From positions 1,178,001 to 1,242,000 of the forward strand of contig JANUWI010000001.1 in NCBI GenBank assembly GCA_025504975.1: a DNA stretch of 64,000 nt, in the 5' to 3' direction. The position numbers were made by a program, and so were the translations under genes. The number at the start of each line of letters is the position of its first letter. Position 1 is the first letter of the stretch. Source of the stretch: Plenodomus lindquistii (lineage: Eukaryota > Ascomycota > Dothideomycetes > Pleosporales > Leptosphaeriaceae). The notes beneath the pieces are model-generated. The model ran no database searches. It had not been told where the DNA came from and saw only the letters and a program-made list of their open reading frames with translations. Below, piece after piece: positions 1 to 12,019 of the stretch.

Positions 1-1681
1 TAACCCAGTTACATTTAGCTACGAGTCGTCAACCTTTCATCTTTGAGCTATGGACGTGACATGTCGAATCTTCAGCTTCGCGACCAATTAGAGCACTTAA
101 TTTCTGTACACAATTGGTGGTCGGGCCAAATCTTCACTACAGAGCAGGCTCTCTAGGTATAGACTTACCTGAAGTCCAGGCCTAAGTCTGCCATCTCCTC
201 CAATCGGTTGCAAGCTTTGCGGGGTACTGATCATGCTCAACAGCTCATTTTAGGTAACGGAGGGCCCCTCCACTATCATCCGGACAAGGTGGTCACACAA
301 TGTGCACCTCGCCCGCCTTTGAAATTGCGTCAAGAACTCATGATGTAATAGGAGACGAATGAATGGGTAGGCGTATCGCTCAAGTCACTGGAACCCCATA
401 GAAGTTGCCGACAGGAACCATCATCGCTCGTCTATCTAATAGACTCACGACTTTGCTGAGGAGACTCCAATGTCATTAGAACAAGTCTCCCTGCTGCTGT
501 CCACGCGCATTCAAGGAGCTTCCACGAAAAGGGTCCTGCGACCCTTGCTAATTTCTCAAATAGGATCGACAATCATCTTATGCCCTCTGCTTCGGCTATG
601 TATTAGATGGGGCCAGAGATCGTGGGCTGAGATAGCCCGAGCACGCGATTCGAGTGGTGAAACAAATGGTCCGTGTTATTTCATCGGAATCCTGAAAGAG
701 TCGAAGGCGCATGCACCTGTCGGTACCTTTGCTTGGCGGTCTTGGTATTCCGCTCTATCTGCGACGGCTGACTCGATCGATGGATGCACGATTCTCGCAC
801 CCCCTGTCCGTTTCCAAGTTCCTGTACGCACTGAAAACCCTCTGTCGGTGGAGTCTCTGATAGCGTCGGTGAACAGACTTTGTCGTATGGGTAGAGAAGG
901 CAATATGGAACTATAGATAGAGCAACTTCAACCGGAGAGATACACATTGCGATCGGTCTTTGAGATGTGGAGAAGTTGGAGAAGCAGTCAAATTATCTCC
1001 GTGCGGGCGTTCTACGCTTAGCTGGATCAAGCACTAGCCTGGAATAGAGTGGATCTCAGCCTAGTTGTCAGCTCCACCTCTCCTCAGCATAACACAACTT
1101 TGTCCTCACGTCAATACATTGTGTCATTGTAGTATATCTACATTTAAATTAATCCGTCAATCCCACTCATCATGACCGTCACACGACTCAACGCCAGATG
1201 AACAGCACATTGACTTAGTACTCTGTCTCAATTGGCCTTACCCACAAAATCTTCCCATTGGTGGTCTTTCCTCTCCTCCCATCGCCAAGTGTTTGACAGA
1301 ATCACCAAACAGTAGCGCCAAAACCCATATTACACAACCGCTTTTAGACCATCTAGAAACAAACTAGGCGCCTGTTAGCACTAGTCCATGCCGTGAGGAC
1401 TGTCCGCCTTAGTTGTTCCCCGGACATGCACCCCAGGCTGCTGACAATGCTTGGTCTTCGTAGTTACCAAGTAGCTGGCCACAAGACCACTTTGGGAGGA
1501 TGGCTACTTAATGTGCTTGGTGGATGATTTTAGCTTGATTCAGATCAACCAGAGGAGCACTCTACGGTTGCGGAGGAACTCCACAGCGGATGGCCAAGGA
1601 TACCTGACTTGTTGCAGTATTAAGGGCGGCCCCTTTGGCGATCATGTAACCGCCACAGATCCAGACAACTCGACAGCCTGG
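1..1681. other. Intergenic, no supported gene
   Basis: The only longer open frame (470-916, + strand, 148 codons) has no recognisable domain, signal peptide or fungal codon pattern, so it is not called. The right end acts as promoter of the pectate lyase. Confidence 0.5.
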
Positions 1682-1689
1682 TATATAAG
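1682..1689 (+). promoter_or_regulatory. TATA box of the pectate lyase gene
   Basis: TATATAAG lies about 150 bases before the ATG at 1841 and is followed by a CT-rich, CAAC-rich leader typical of highly expressed fungal secreted-enzyme genes. The assignment rests on motif and position only. Confidence 0.5.
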
Positions 1690-1840
1690 AGCTTTACTTC
1701 CGCCTCCAACAACTCATCATCCAGTATCTTTCTTCAACAACTAAGAGTCGATCTCTTCCATTCTTTACTTTCTCGTCGAGACATTCCATTCACTCCCTTT
1801 CAATCGTTCTCTATCAACCAACAACTTCCCAACTATCAAC

Positions 1841-2845
1841 ATGCACTTCCTCCAGATCGCAACTGCGGCTTTGACCGCTGCGTCCACGGCATATGGCGCA
1901 CCTCTTGAGAAGCGTGCCGCCAAAGTCGACGAGCTTGTCGGTTTCGCAGCGGGAACCACCGGAGGTGGTAGCGGTGCAGGCACTACTGTCGCTTCCTGCT
2001 CTGAGCTCACAGCTGCGGCCAAGGCTGGTGGCGTCATCAAGGTCAAGGGCACTCTCACCGGCTGCGGTATCATCAAACTCACCAGCAACACCTCCATCCT
2101 CGGTGTTGGAAGCAACGCTGGATTGACTGATGGTGGCCTCCAAGTCCGCGGTGTCTCCAACATCATCATCCGCAACATGAAGTTCTACCGCGCACCCAAG
2201 GGCAAGGACCTGGTTGACATTGATGAGTCTACCAAGGTCTGGGTAGACCACAACGACTTCTCTTCCGTCGGTCTTACCGGCGACAAGGACACCTACGATG
2301 GTCTCCTTGACGCTAAGCACGGCGCTGACCAGCTCACTTTCTCCTGGAACAAGTTCCACGACCACGTAAGTTAGACCTATATGAGCATTAACGCGAATCA
2401 ATACTAACAAACACTATAGTGGAAGGGTTCCCTGATGGGCCACAGCGACAACAACGCAGCAGAGGACAAGGGCAAGCTCCGCGTTACTTACCACCACAAC
2501 GACTTTGTCCGTGTCAACTCCCGTCTCCCCTCCATTCGCTTCGGTACCGGTCACATCTACAGCTCGTGCTACAACGGTGGCATTTCCGGCATCAACAGCC
2601 GCATGGGTGCCCAGGTCTTGGTTGAGCAAAACTCCTTCACCGACGTCGCCCTTTCCATCGTCACCAACCGCGATTCCGATGAGGAGGGCTTCGCTACGGA
2701 GTCTGGCAACTTGTTCACCAACAGCCCCACCCAGATCACCAAGAAGGGCTCCTACAAGGCACCTTACGCTTACACCACCGACCCTGCTGCCAGTGTCTGC
2801 GGTATCGTTGCTAAGAGCGCTGGTGTTGGCGTCGTCACCTTCTAA
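1841..2845 (+). CDS. Secreted pectate lyase, polysaccharide lyase family 1
   Basis: Cleaves demethylated pectin (polygalacturonate) by Ca2+-dependent beta-elimination outside the cell. Two exons, 1841-2365 and 2420-2845, joined over a 54-nt intron with GTAAGT donor, TACTAAC branch site and TATAG acceptor; the join restores FHDHWKGSLMGHS, a hallmark of the family. The 316-residue product starts with a signal peptide (about 19 residues) and a short pro-segment ending in a KR site. Visible family motifs are VWVDH, the Asp-bearing GLLDAKHG segment and RLPSIR, which matches RxPxxR and supplies the catalytic Arg. Length and motif order are normal for PL1, so the enzyme should be active. It is a likely plant cell-wall degrading enzyme and looks unrelated to the metabolite cluster downstream. 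Confidence 0.95.
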
Positions 2846-3263
2846 GCGTGTCTTGGGACGCGATGAACGGGACAGTTATTGAGAACGACGAAAAAGCGAT
2901 GTACTCGCAACACTCACTTTTGTATATACATATTATCTTTTCTGAATATATTTGCATACTCTTCTGACTGTGCACAAGTCAGATGAACATATTGATATTC
3001 GGAGCTTGTAAATATGAGATCTGTGACACTTGAGTATGGGTTCTCAAAATGGAATTGAGGTGACAGGGAGGAAGTATCCATTGAATCAGACACAAACAAG
3101 TGTGGTACATTGTATGAGTATCTTTGTGACTTCGCTGCATTTGTATTCCTGACGTGGGCTTATACGTGACCTGCCTTCATCCCGGATGCAGACCAGTCAT
3201 GATGTCTGTACCAAACGTCCATTGTTCCGTTGCTACGGACTTGTGTTGATCAAGACGCGCCAT
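2846..3263. other. Intergenic between convergent genes, no gene seen
   Basis: AT-rich 3' flank shared by the pectate lyase (+) and the small secreted-protein gene (-). No open frame or RNA signal worth calling. Confidence 0.6.
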
Positions 3264-3752
3264 CTATTCAGGGAACACCCACACAGCAGAGAACAGCGCG
3301 CAGATTACCACGACAATGCCTGCGACCATTGGTCCAGCTGTAATTCCAACCGGTAGTCCCTCTGTCGTGAATTGTGCAACAATGCCATTTGTGAAATTTT
3401 CCTCGGCCCCTTTGAGCGCGATATCCGTCCAGTTGCCGCAAACCATGTTGAGTGTTCTATCGGCTGTGAGTGCTGGTAGCTTCTTGATGGCGGCGTCCAT
3501 CATGCGTGCATTGTATATAGTTCCGACATTCGACTTTTGCATAAGCACAGTTCTATATGAGCTGTTGGCACCGATGGTCGACATATTGGCTGTGCGTTCG
3601 TAGTCGAGGCATAGGTCGGCTTGCGAGGGTGTGGCGGAGACTTGTCGGACTTCGAGCTTGGCCGCCGGATAGTGTAGCATTTCCGGGCCGGCGGCTACAA
3701 GATGGAAGACCGAGAGCAAGACGAAGATGCTGGTGAAGATTGATGTGTGCAT
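3264..3752 (-). CDS. Small secreted, possibly GPI-anchored or tail-anchored protein, function unknown
   Basis: Single-exon gene of 162 residues when started at MHTSIF (3752), which begins a clean signal peptide (h-region FVLLSVFHLVAA). An in-frame upstream ATG at 3824 would add 24 residues that spoil the signal, so the internal start is preferred. The mature part has few Cys (one in DLCLDYE, one in MVCGNW) and several N-glycosylation sequons (NMS, NSS, NWT, NFT). The C-terminus is a strong hydrophobic segment (GIVVVICALFSAVW) ending almost at the stop, which fits a GPI-attachment signal or a membrane tail. I do not recognise a family. It could be a cell-surface or apoplastic protein. Confidence 0.7.
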   Translation of the reverse strand: MHTSIFTSIFVLLSVFHLVAAGPEMLHYPAAKLEVRQVSATPSQADLCLDYERTANMSTIGANSSYRTVLMQKSNVGTIYNARMMDAAIKKLPALTADRTLNMVCGNWTDIALKGAEENFTNGIVAQFTTEGLPVGITAGPMVAGIVVVICALFSAVWVFPE

Positions 3753-4445
3753 CTTGACTGGAGATGATGTTGTCCCGGGACAAGAGTAAGATGTATTATT
3801 AACGATGAAGAAAGTGACCAGCACGATGCAAGAATGGAATGACGAAAGACAAAAAGAAAGTTTGTAGACAATGTGCCGCCTGAGGTACTGGGAGCGGAGG
3901 AGAGCAAGGGAGGCGGAAGTAAATCAGGCCACTTCAAGGTGATATATGAGGCTGTCAGAAAGCAATCGAAGAGTGCATACTTCCCTGCGACATGCATTGC
4001 CAGATGGGTGCCATATGAGGCTATTCGTGTGTCAGGTCACAGGGATGCGTTAAGCGCCCCTAGTCGGCGCTTCCCCTGCCATCGCGAAAACTACGACTAT
4101 AGCGTCTTGTCAGCCTTCAAAACAGGCCCAATCAACGCGAGAAGACTGCGAGCCATCTATGGTGGCATTCGGTAGCTGGAGTCTATGGCATGGCGGTGAG
4201 GAGAGAAGAAGAAGCAGTTGCTGTGGTTGGACGGGGTGGAGGAGACGGCGGGATGGTCGGCTTCCGCGCACAGACGGGACGGCCCATGCACAATCCTCAG
4301 GCGAAAAGGTTACGCGCATGAGCAGGAAGCTACCTCCGCAACTTCCGGAGTACAATACAACAACAATTGAGCATCAAGGGGATGAACAAAAAGAGACGAT
4401 ATCCCGACCGCGAATGCCTTCTCTTCGTAGACCTTGTCTCTCTGT
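3753..4445. other. Intergenic, no gene seen
   Basis: Promoter side of the small secreted protein and 3' flank of the MFS gene. Overlapping open frames on both strands here are short, domain-free and partly antisense to the MFS C-terminus. Confidence 0.55.
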
Positions 4446-6471
4446 CTACTCGGACGGAACAGCCCCCAACTTGTTCGCAGGTCCCTTCTTCTCCCTCACG
4501 TCCTTCTTGCCCATACCCAGGCTGGCGATCAGGGACAAAATGGCTACTCCCGTCAAGAGGTAGAAGACATTACGAAGACTCTCAGAGTATGCCTCCAGGA
4601 CCCCAGCAAGTTGCTCCTCCTGGCCCGCAGGCACGAGTGCGCGGACTGCTGCAGCGCCAGACCCTGCATCAAGCGCGTCCTGAGGGGCCACAGAAGGCGC
4701 ATAGCGGGGAACTGTCGAAGTCAAGGTTTGTGCGAATATCGTGTTGCTGATAACCATCGTAATAGACGCCCCAAAGTTCTGGAAGAAGATTAGGAGCGCC
4801 AATGCTGTTGGCACCTGAGAAGTCGAGATGGTGTTTTGCATTGCGACTAGCGACATCTGCATGCCCATGCCTCGGCCTGCGCCCAGTATGATTTGATATC
4901 CGATCCATTTTCCTACACTAGTCGACGATGTGAAAGTGGACACTAGGCCATTGCCGATGGCTGTCACGGCTCCGCTGCCAAAAGCCCATGGATAATAGAA
5001 ACCGAGCTTCGATACTAACGGTTGTAAGCATCATTCAGAGCGACTGTGGACCAGCACAAACCGGCTATTCCAGACACGATCACGAGTGATAGTTGGCTCA
5101 AGATGCTGGGAAGCAAATGTACGCCGCTCATAGTCGGACCGTCACCTCTAACCGCTTGAAAGTATGTTGGCATCCAATTGCTGGCAACCATCGCGCCGAC
5201 TGTGACGCATGCTCCGTGGATACAGCTACTCCATACGACCCGTTGTCGGAGTAGCCCGCCTGGGATCATGGCTTTGTCTCCGACTCTCGTTTCCCACAAA
5301 ACGAAGACGATGGCCATAATTCCAGCTGCGCAGAACAGCCCAATGATAGTGCCACTGTTCCAGGCATACGTATTGCCGCTGCCGAATTGCAAGGCAAGCA
5401 GGAACATCAATGCAGCCGGGACGAAGAATGCAAAGCCAATAAGGTCGAGTTCTGGAACGACTTTGCGAATGAGGGCAATCGAGAACGGCTCCTTCCCATT
5501 GGCTTCAGAAATGCGGATCAGTACGAGGAAACCTCCTGCTAGGAAACCAATTGGCAGGTTGATGTAAAAGCCTGTACGTTCGAACCAGTCAGCGTCCCGT
5601 ATTCTAGTCAAACAAGGAGAACTTACACCATCGCCAACTCGCATGCTCGGTGAGGGCCCCGCCAATGAGCGGACCGCCGATAATACCGGTTTGGGAAACT
5701 ATGTTTCGGTCAATGAATGAGGCGAAAGCCTTTTTGACGTTACGTACTACCGAGGAAGATGCCCGTGTACACTAGGAGCTATATCAGCAAAAGTCCGCGA
5801 GGAAACGTGTACCGACCTACTTGGAGTCTTCTCTTTCGGCACAGCCGCCATGAGTATAGTGAGCGCACCATTGAGAAGACCAGATGCACCCAGGCCCGCG
5901 ATGGCTCGCCCAACAATTAGCATAGCAGATGAGTTTGCAAGGCCGCAGATCAGAGAGCCGACTTCGAACACGAATAATAAGGTAAGGAATACGATCTACC
6001 TTAAGTATCAGACACAGACAACGTATCATGCCAAGAGGGGTTGGACCTTGGTATTGAAGAACCTATAGAGCTTCCCCGATAACGGCTGAAGGGTTGCACT
6101 AGACGAAGCATCAATATCACGGTGAGCGGCTCCGTATTGCGACTTACGCTGCGAGTGTGTAGGCTCCAACATACCAGCCCTGGTCTTGTAGCGCATGGAA
6201 CTGGGTCGTGATTCGAGGTATTGCCTGGTAATCCTTTCAGCCGCATGTATCACGGTAAGAGTAGGAGTCAAGTACGTACAGTACCAATGATTGCCATGTC
6301 AAGTAACATAAGGAAAGTTACAAGCGTCAGGCTTCCAAGCAAGAGCCACAGCTTCACACCTGTCACGTACTTTCGATCGTTCGGTGCACCTTGGTCGACG
6401 GACACATCTGTTGAGTTGGTGGTTTGACCTTTCTCAATTGTCTCATCAACATTTGAAGCGTTTGGAACCAT
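4446..6471 (-). CDS. MFS multidrug/toxin efflux transporter, DHA2 type (14 helices)
   Basis: Proton-driven exporter in the plasma membrane. Eight exons close in frame: 6471-6280, 6224-6148, 6098-6047, 5995-5821, 5771-5748, 5698-5627, 5571-5062 and 5014-4446, giving 556 residues. After a hydrophilic N-terminus, helix 1 carries LLDMAIIGT and is followed by AIPRITTQF, WYVGAYTLA, VGRAIAGLGASGLLNG (motif C region) and WRWCFYINLPIG, the usual DHA2 signature order. Exon 5 is only 24 nt long. The donor after exon 3 (GTCCAA) is weak, so that junction is the least certain. The gene is divergent from a Zn2Cys6 regulator starting at 7395, a common arrangement for a regulator and its exporter. Whether it exports the product of the synthase at 15-27 kb is unknown; a second DHA2 exporter sits inside that cluster. 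Confidence 0.9.
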
Positions 6472-7394
6472 GGCGCGTATCGAGTTCCTTATCTGGTTTA
6501 CAATTCCTGGCGAATAAGTATTTCGAGTTAACGAAAAAATCTAACGAGAAACGGGACAAGTTATTACAGGAAGGATAAGAATAGAGAGTTGAGAAGGCGA
6601 TGAAGAAGATATAGAGAGGGTGTGCCACACTCACACAGTTTACACAAGCGGCGTTCACAGCGGGATTTCATCCAAATCCGTTAGGCATCCACAGTCAATG
6701 GGTTAAATGCGATACCTCGAGATTACCCTGGTGCACCGTTCAAGATTACACTACACGAGATAAGTGATAAGTGTTCTGTAAATATTCGTAACATTGAGAA
6801 CTCATACGCAGTCGTTATATGTCCAGGTACACAATAAGCTCTGCCAGAACGGTATTTTGACTACACTGCACTTATGTCAATTTGATCAGAATTCGTAACG
6901 GCTTCCAATGGCAGTGATATATATCCCAATGCAGTGGCATATGTCTCACAAGCGTATAATAGCTATAATCTATCCCTCAGTGGCGTGAAGATATGTTTCA
7001 CAGGCGTATGCTGGCTACAATACTGTCCAAAACTTACAGATGAACAGCCTTGAGGCTCCTGTGTGCACGCTGATGTGTACCAATACCACCAGATTTCCGA
7101 CGAAACGGTTTGTCATTCAATTATCGATCCTCCAATGGATCCCTTGAAGCCAGTTTGACAGTCTACCGATCACAAATGTCGTGTCCATGTCAGATAGTGA
7201 TGCTGACGAGATTGAGGTCAAGGCTCCTGACCAATCATACAACTACTGCCACTTTTAGCCTGCATCCTTTTCCTCACCGCCGGGTTTGAGGCAGGCACAA
7301 ATCCCGCTTCTTATGGTGCGCAACAAATTCCGCCGGTCCTCGCGTTGTGGAGTCTCCGGACTGCTGTACTCCAAGCTGTAGGCCAGTCTCCGCG
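6472..7394. promoter_or_regulatory. Shared upstream region of the MFS exporter and Zn2Cys6 regulator
   Basis: About 0.92 kb between two divergent starts. The region is AT-rich with two related short segments near 6915-6990 (GTGGCATATGTCTCACA and GTGAAGATATGTTTCACA). No gene is visible. Confidence 0.45.
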
Positions 7395-9283
7395 ATGGCC
7401 AATTCCGCGCCTTGGGGACAAGCTTGCGCAGAATGCGCCAAAGCGAAATGCCGATGTATGCTTCGAGAGGGTGGTAGTGCTTGCCAGAGGTACATCGCTG
7501 TATATCTGGTGACTCTCACGCTGTAATGCTGACTCTGGTCCTAGATGCCACCGCCTATCCAAACCCTGCATACCCTCATCAACAACCCGCAAACGGCAGT
7601 CCCGCACATCCACCAAACGCTCCAATCTCGAAGACAAGCTCGACGATCTTGTCACACTCTTGCGAAGCCAGCATGGAGCATCGCCGCACCCCGCTCCAGT
7701 GTCAACGGATACAGCAACATCATCGAACGTTCCATCTCTGCCAACACCGTTCTCAACCACCTCCACCTCCCCTTTAGCATCCAATTCGCATGGCAGGTTG
7801 ACTACCCAGAATTTGCACGATTTTCGGGCCCATCTGCATTACTTCCCTTTCACGGTTCTACCGGATACCACAACGGCTGCAACTCTCTCCCACTCTTACC
7901 CTGTCACCGCTCATGCTATTCATACTCTTTGCACAAAAGCCCTGCGGCTCCAAACCCCCTTGGCTAAAGAGCTGCGCAGTATAATTGCGACTAGGATGAT
8001 CGTACATGGAGAGCGAAGTGTAGACTTGCTGTGGGCCGTCGTGGTGTGTATAGCTTGGTCAGTGGGAGTTCCAGACATCCTACATTCATAGACGAGTAGA
8101 ATTCTGGGATCGTAGCTGACGGATCGAAAAGGTCAAAATATGTGACACATGGCAAGCAATTCCTTGGCTCGATGTGTAGCCTTGCCCGCACCCTGATCAG
8201 TGATCTGCGCCTTGATCGATCGGTAGATTCTTGGTGGTGTCCGAGTTTCAGCAGCCCCGCTGCATCACCTCCAGAACTGAGGACGAAGGAGGGCAGTCGG
8301 CTGTTGATTAGTGTGTTTGTCCTGCATGCTGTGTAAGTGATCTACGATTACCTCATGACTGTCAGATTGCATGCTCGACTGATTACCCTTGCCAGACTCT
8401 CGGTGACTTTCAAAGGTGAAATAATGTCGTGGTCAGTCCATATGGGTGAAGCTTGCAATCTTCTCCAGAAAGAGGGGGAACAGAGTGACAGCAACCTTGT
8501 CGCAATGGCGAAACTAGCGCGGGTCATTGTCAATGCAGCGGATGTGGCGAGGAGAGCGTTGTATGATGATGATGCGGGTCAAAATGCCATGTTGGCTATT
8601 GCGCCCCTGAAGCTCTCGTTCGAGCAGACCAAAGCTACCTTGACATCTGCGCAGCTCCAACACAGTGAGCCAAATCCTCAATACCATACGAACATGCCAT
8701 GATGATGTTGACACCGTGTCCAGGTAGCATCATTGCATACCTTCACACCGCCGAGACTTCCATTCTTGAGCTGGCCTTTCACACATCCAGTACTCTCTCT
8801 ACCAATCCGTCGTTCCAATCGACTCAGAGCATGGAGCTCTCCCGGATCTCCAGCCTGAATTCTCTCCTTCAATCCTGCGCATCATGTGTAACGGTATTCT
8901 TAAGCATCGATATGGTTTCCATGACTACAACGTGTATGCTCATCTACGCCTACAGCCTTCGGCTGCTATATCGGCTATCCACGCCCAACGATGCTGTACC
9001 GGGATGGGACCCACAGATCGCGAGGGACACCATAAGCATCGGAGCGTGTGTCGAGCACGCTGCCCAAAAGGTCGAAAGCACCAATGCGCGGCTGCGAGAG
9101 GACCTGGGCGAAGATAGCATGTTTGCTGCCGCTGCAAAAATCATGCGCGCTACGGCAGGCAATTGGGCACTCCCAGGTGAGGTCCAAAGCGATGGAATGG
9201 AGGATGAGGGGTGGTCGTCAAGTGTGGATTTGGCAATGGTGGACTTCTCAAATGACTTTTGGTTGTCTACGCTCAACTTTTAG
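7395..9283 (+). CDS. Zn2Cys6 transcription factor
   Basis: Nuclear DNA-binding regulator. The zinc cluster begins within the first 35 residues and is split by an intron: CAECAKAKCRC on exon 1 and CQRCHRLSKPC completed on exon 2, giving C-x2-C-x6-C-x8-C-x2-C-x6-C, followed by a basic linker (RKRQSRTSTKRS) and a short Leu-rich coiled segment (NLEDKLDDLVTLL). Exons 7395-7489, 7545-8057, 8132-8332, 8366-8664 and 8724-9283 close in frame to 555 residues; the 8058-8131 intron (GTCAGT donor, AAAAG acceptor) is the least sure. The body resembles the fungal-specific middle-homology region but is weakly conserved. Divergent from the DHA2 exporter, which it probably controls. Confidence 0.8.
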
Positions 9284-9355
9284 TCCGCGCATGACGAAAA
9301 TACGGTATCCGGGATAGTCCCATATGAATTGCTGACGAAGATGGACAGCTGTCCT

Positions 9356-10719
9356 TTATCCTTGGAGCTTGCGGGACTTTTGTGCATGGGACTGAACCTC
9401 GGCCTGCGAGACACCCATGGGATTCTTCCCTACTTCGAACTCATCCATGTAGTACGACTTTTGCTCGCCAGTGCCGATACGGGTCAGCCCCTGAGTACTC
9501 GTGGTACTCTTGATCGAGTGCGATCTGCTCATCTCGAAGTTGTCACGACTGGTATCTTTAAGTCGTTCATGGTGTGTTACGCGCACTTCGTTGGTTACGA
9601 AGATCTGACCCAAAGAGGCGACGACTCTCGGCCAGAAAATAGGCATGGATGCACACATGATTGCGAAATCGATCTCAAGACAAGAAATAATGAGCACTTC
9701 AGGGTACCACCAAGTGAAGTCAAAGCTTTGCTCCCTATCCGCGTTGTGTTTGAAGGTACTCCAAAGGCGTAGGATTGCCATCAGGACAACACTACGAGCT
9801 TCAATTATTGGATGCAGGGTATGAGGTTGGCATAACTTACATTGAACCAAGGGAAAACAGCCCAGTCATAGCAAGCAGTTGCTTCTTTCTCAAGTCCTTT
9901 CGGAAGTATTCTGAAAGGGGAACCACGAATATGGCCATATCAAGTAACATGTTGGAGATGGCGAAACCTATTCTCCGTCTTAGTCGCAGTCTCTACAATA
10001 ATAGTGTAGACACTCACCGAGCACCGAAGCCTTGGCCGAATCGACGCTGCTATACCCAAAGCCATAGCACTTGGGTGGTGGGACAGTCTGTCTATCCCAG
10101 AAACCAGAGACAGGAAAGCATGGTACCCATGCCATGAACGAGAAGGCTGAGCCCCATGCTATAACGATGGCGAGCAAGATGAAGCACACCCGCCGGCGTA
10201 CACCGTCGCGGAAGATCCTCAAGTACTGGAGAAGCAGCGAGACCTTGATGAAGGCCGTGGTGGTGTGGTAGGCTGCGTTGGTGATGTAGAGCCAATGCAT
10301 GGTAACCTGGAGTATATCGAGATTGTAAATTAGATGACGCCCAAGACCGTATTTGGTACCTTTCACAGCGTTAGTAACGCGTACCATCTCTAGGTTGAGT
10401 GGATGCTGGTACCCCCAAGGAACGCGATCAATGAGATGAGATTAAACAAGGCTGCAAGAACAACAAACGCATCATCCCAACCTGGCTCACGGACAACACG
10501 GAGACGTGTGTGGAGCCGGAAGCCTACAAAAAGCCAGCTCAGTACCTGTTCACATTAATTACCAACACATGTGTGGTTGCGCTATCGTGTTCCACATACA
10601 TGGAAAGGAATCGTGACGCCGAACATGGTGCTCTTGTGATTTGCGATAGGTAGAGGTTCATTTGGATCCGGAGGATGGCTCATCATTGCCGTAATGACAG
10701 CCGTGAATTGGTCTGACAT
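9356..10719 (-). CDS. SAT4/rhodopsin-domain seven-helix integral membrane protein
   Basis: Member of the large fungal family of opsin-like membrane proteins of unknown biochemical role (SAT4/PTH11-like). Five exons close exactly in frame (10719-10600, 10545-10413, 10359-10018, 9967-9841, 9791-9356), yielding 385 residues. Family marks are WLFVGFRLHTR, the WDD before helix 2, KYGLGRH after it, a TTTAFIKVSLLLQYLRIF segment, the CFPVSGFWD stretch with its conserved Cys, and FTWWYPEVLIISCLEIDFAIMCASMP near the last helices. The tail after residue about 300 is hydrophilic and probably cytosolic. It lies tail-to-tail with the Zn2Cys6 regulator; a link with the metabolite cluster is possible but unproven. 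Confidence 0.85.
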
Positions 10720-12019
10720 GACGAATTAGGCCTGATGCTCACCAGCTGAGTGCAAGAGGTAGCGGTAATCCACGGACTGGAAGACTCAGGTAAGGAATGC
10801 TAGAAAGTCGCTCGAGAGAAAGTCGCTATGGTGAGGGCAAGAAACCTCAACATAGCTGACACGCCAATCGTACGAAGCTCAACCGGCGCTTGACTCTTTG
10901 TCCTTCAGCTGCATTCTCACATGGTAATGGCGGAAACCTGACTCGCAAAGTTCGCGTGGCGAGCAAGGTACTACCCCGGTGACATTACCAGAACAGCTAG
11001 CGAATTGGCCGACATGTGGCAATCTCGCGAGCAAACTGCTCTAACAGCTCGCTCCTCGGTCAGCCTCTTCGAATGCGGGATGCAGCACCGTTACAAGCAC
11101 GTTGTTCCCTAGACTGAGGCGAGCTGGCAGTCTTCAAGACTATGTGAATACACCGGTGTAGGTATGGTGCGACGCCTAGCTCAGCAACGCCACTGATACT
11201 CGCGCCTCCCTATTGGTGCAGATTTCTGATCTTCGGTCTTCTGCACGGCGCCAGTGGTTTCACAATCTCTTCCGTCGATGTCATAGATACACACAGGAAG
11301 GCCGGGATGTCGTTGTCAAAGGATTGCCTAGAGTGATCTGGATCGAACCGAGACTGGAAGGTGCCCCTTGCGCTCAAGCAAGACTTGACTGTCGAAGGAA
11401 TCAGATAGCGGGTGATGTGCGTCCTCATGTCATGGCGTGGAAAATCATCTTCAGGGATTGCGCAAAGCTTACGGGCGGTGGTTGGAAGTTTGCCTATTGC
11501 AGCGTTTTGATCGGCGAAAATTAGGTTCCAGCAAGGTCCAAGGAGACTAGGTACGGAAAACACACAAAACCAACGTAACACTTCCTCCATCAACCTACAC
11601 CTAAGAGAATGAGATAACTCGACCCACTCTAGAGAGCAGAGCTGTGCAGATTTGAACCGGTACCCTGGGAATCGTTCGCCGAGTGGCTGTCAACCACTCT
11701 CAAATTAGGGCGCGTTGGCCGAGAACGAGGTTGGACTGCGGCGCTACATGACTCGCCTCATGATCTTGACCCGGTTCACAACAATCTACCTCCCGCAGTG
11801 GAGCCGCAAGTATGCGTTCGAATCTCAATTACAGTGCCATGGGCTTGGATCACCAGTTGGAGACGAATCTAGAACGCTCACCGCGCTCAAGTAAATACAG
11901 GAAGGAAAATGTCGTGTCCAAAGGAGAAATACACGGGTGTACACACGTCGCTGCAAGCGGCTTGACGTACGCGACAAGTAGCGCATCAATTCCCGCTGTA
12001 ACTTCCATCATAGACTAAC
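10720..12019. other. Intergenic, no supported gene
   Basis: 1.3 kb without a convincing gene. Open frames at 11210-11593 (-) and 11213-11524 (+) overlap each other and show no domain. A GGTTCAAAT box near 11650 recalls a tRNA B box but no cloverleaf can be folded around it. Confidence 0.5.

Noticed and set aside
470..916. 148-codon open frame on the + strand
   Set aside because: No domain, no signal peptide, and overlapped by equally long antisense frames.
1814..2410. 198-codon open frame antisense to the pectate lyase
   Set aside because: Low-complexity Val/Asp-rich shadow of a GC-biased coding exon; no start context or domain.
11210..11593. 127-codon open frame on the - strand
   Set aside because: Overlapped by a + strand frame of similar size; no recognisable protein features.
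11600..11760. tRNA-like boxes (GGTTCAAAT near 11650 on the - strand; GCCGAGTGGC on the + strand)
   Set aside because: The A-like and B-like boxes are on opposite strands and no acceptor or anticodon stem can be formed.
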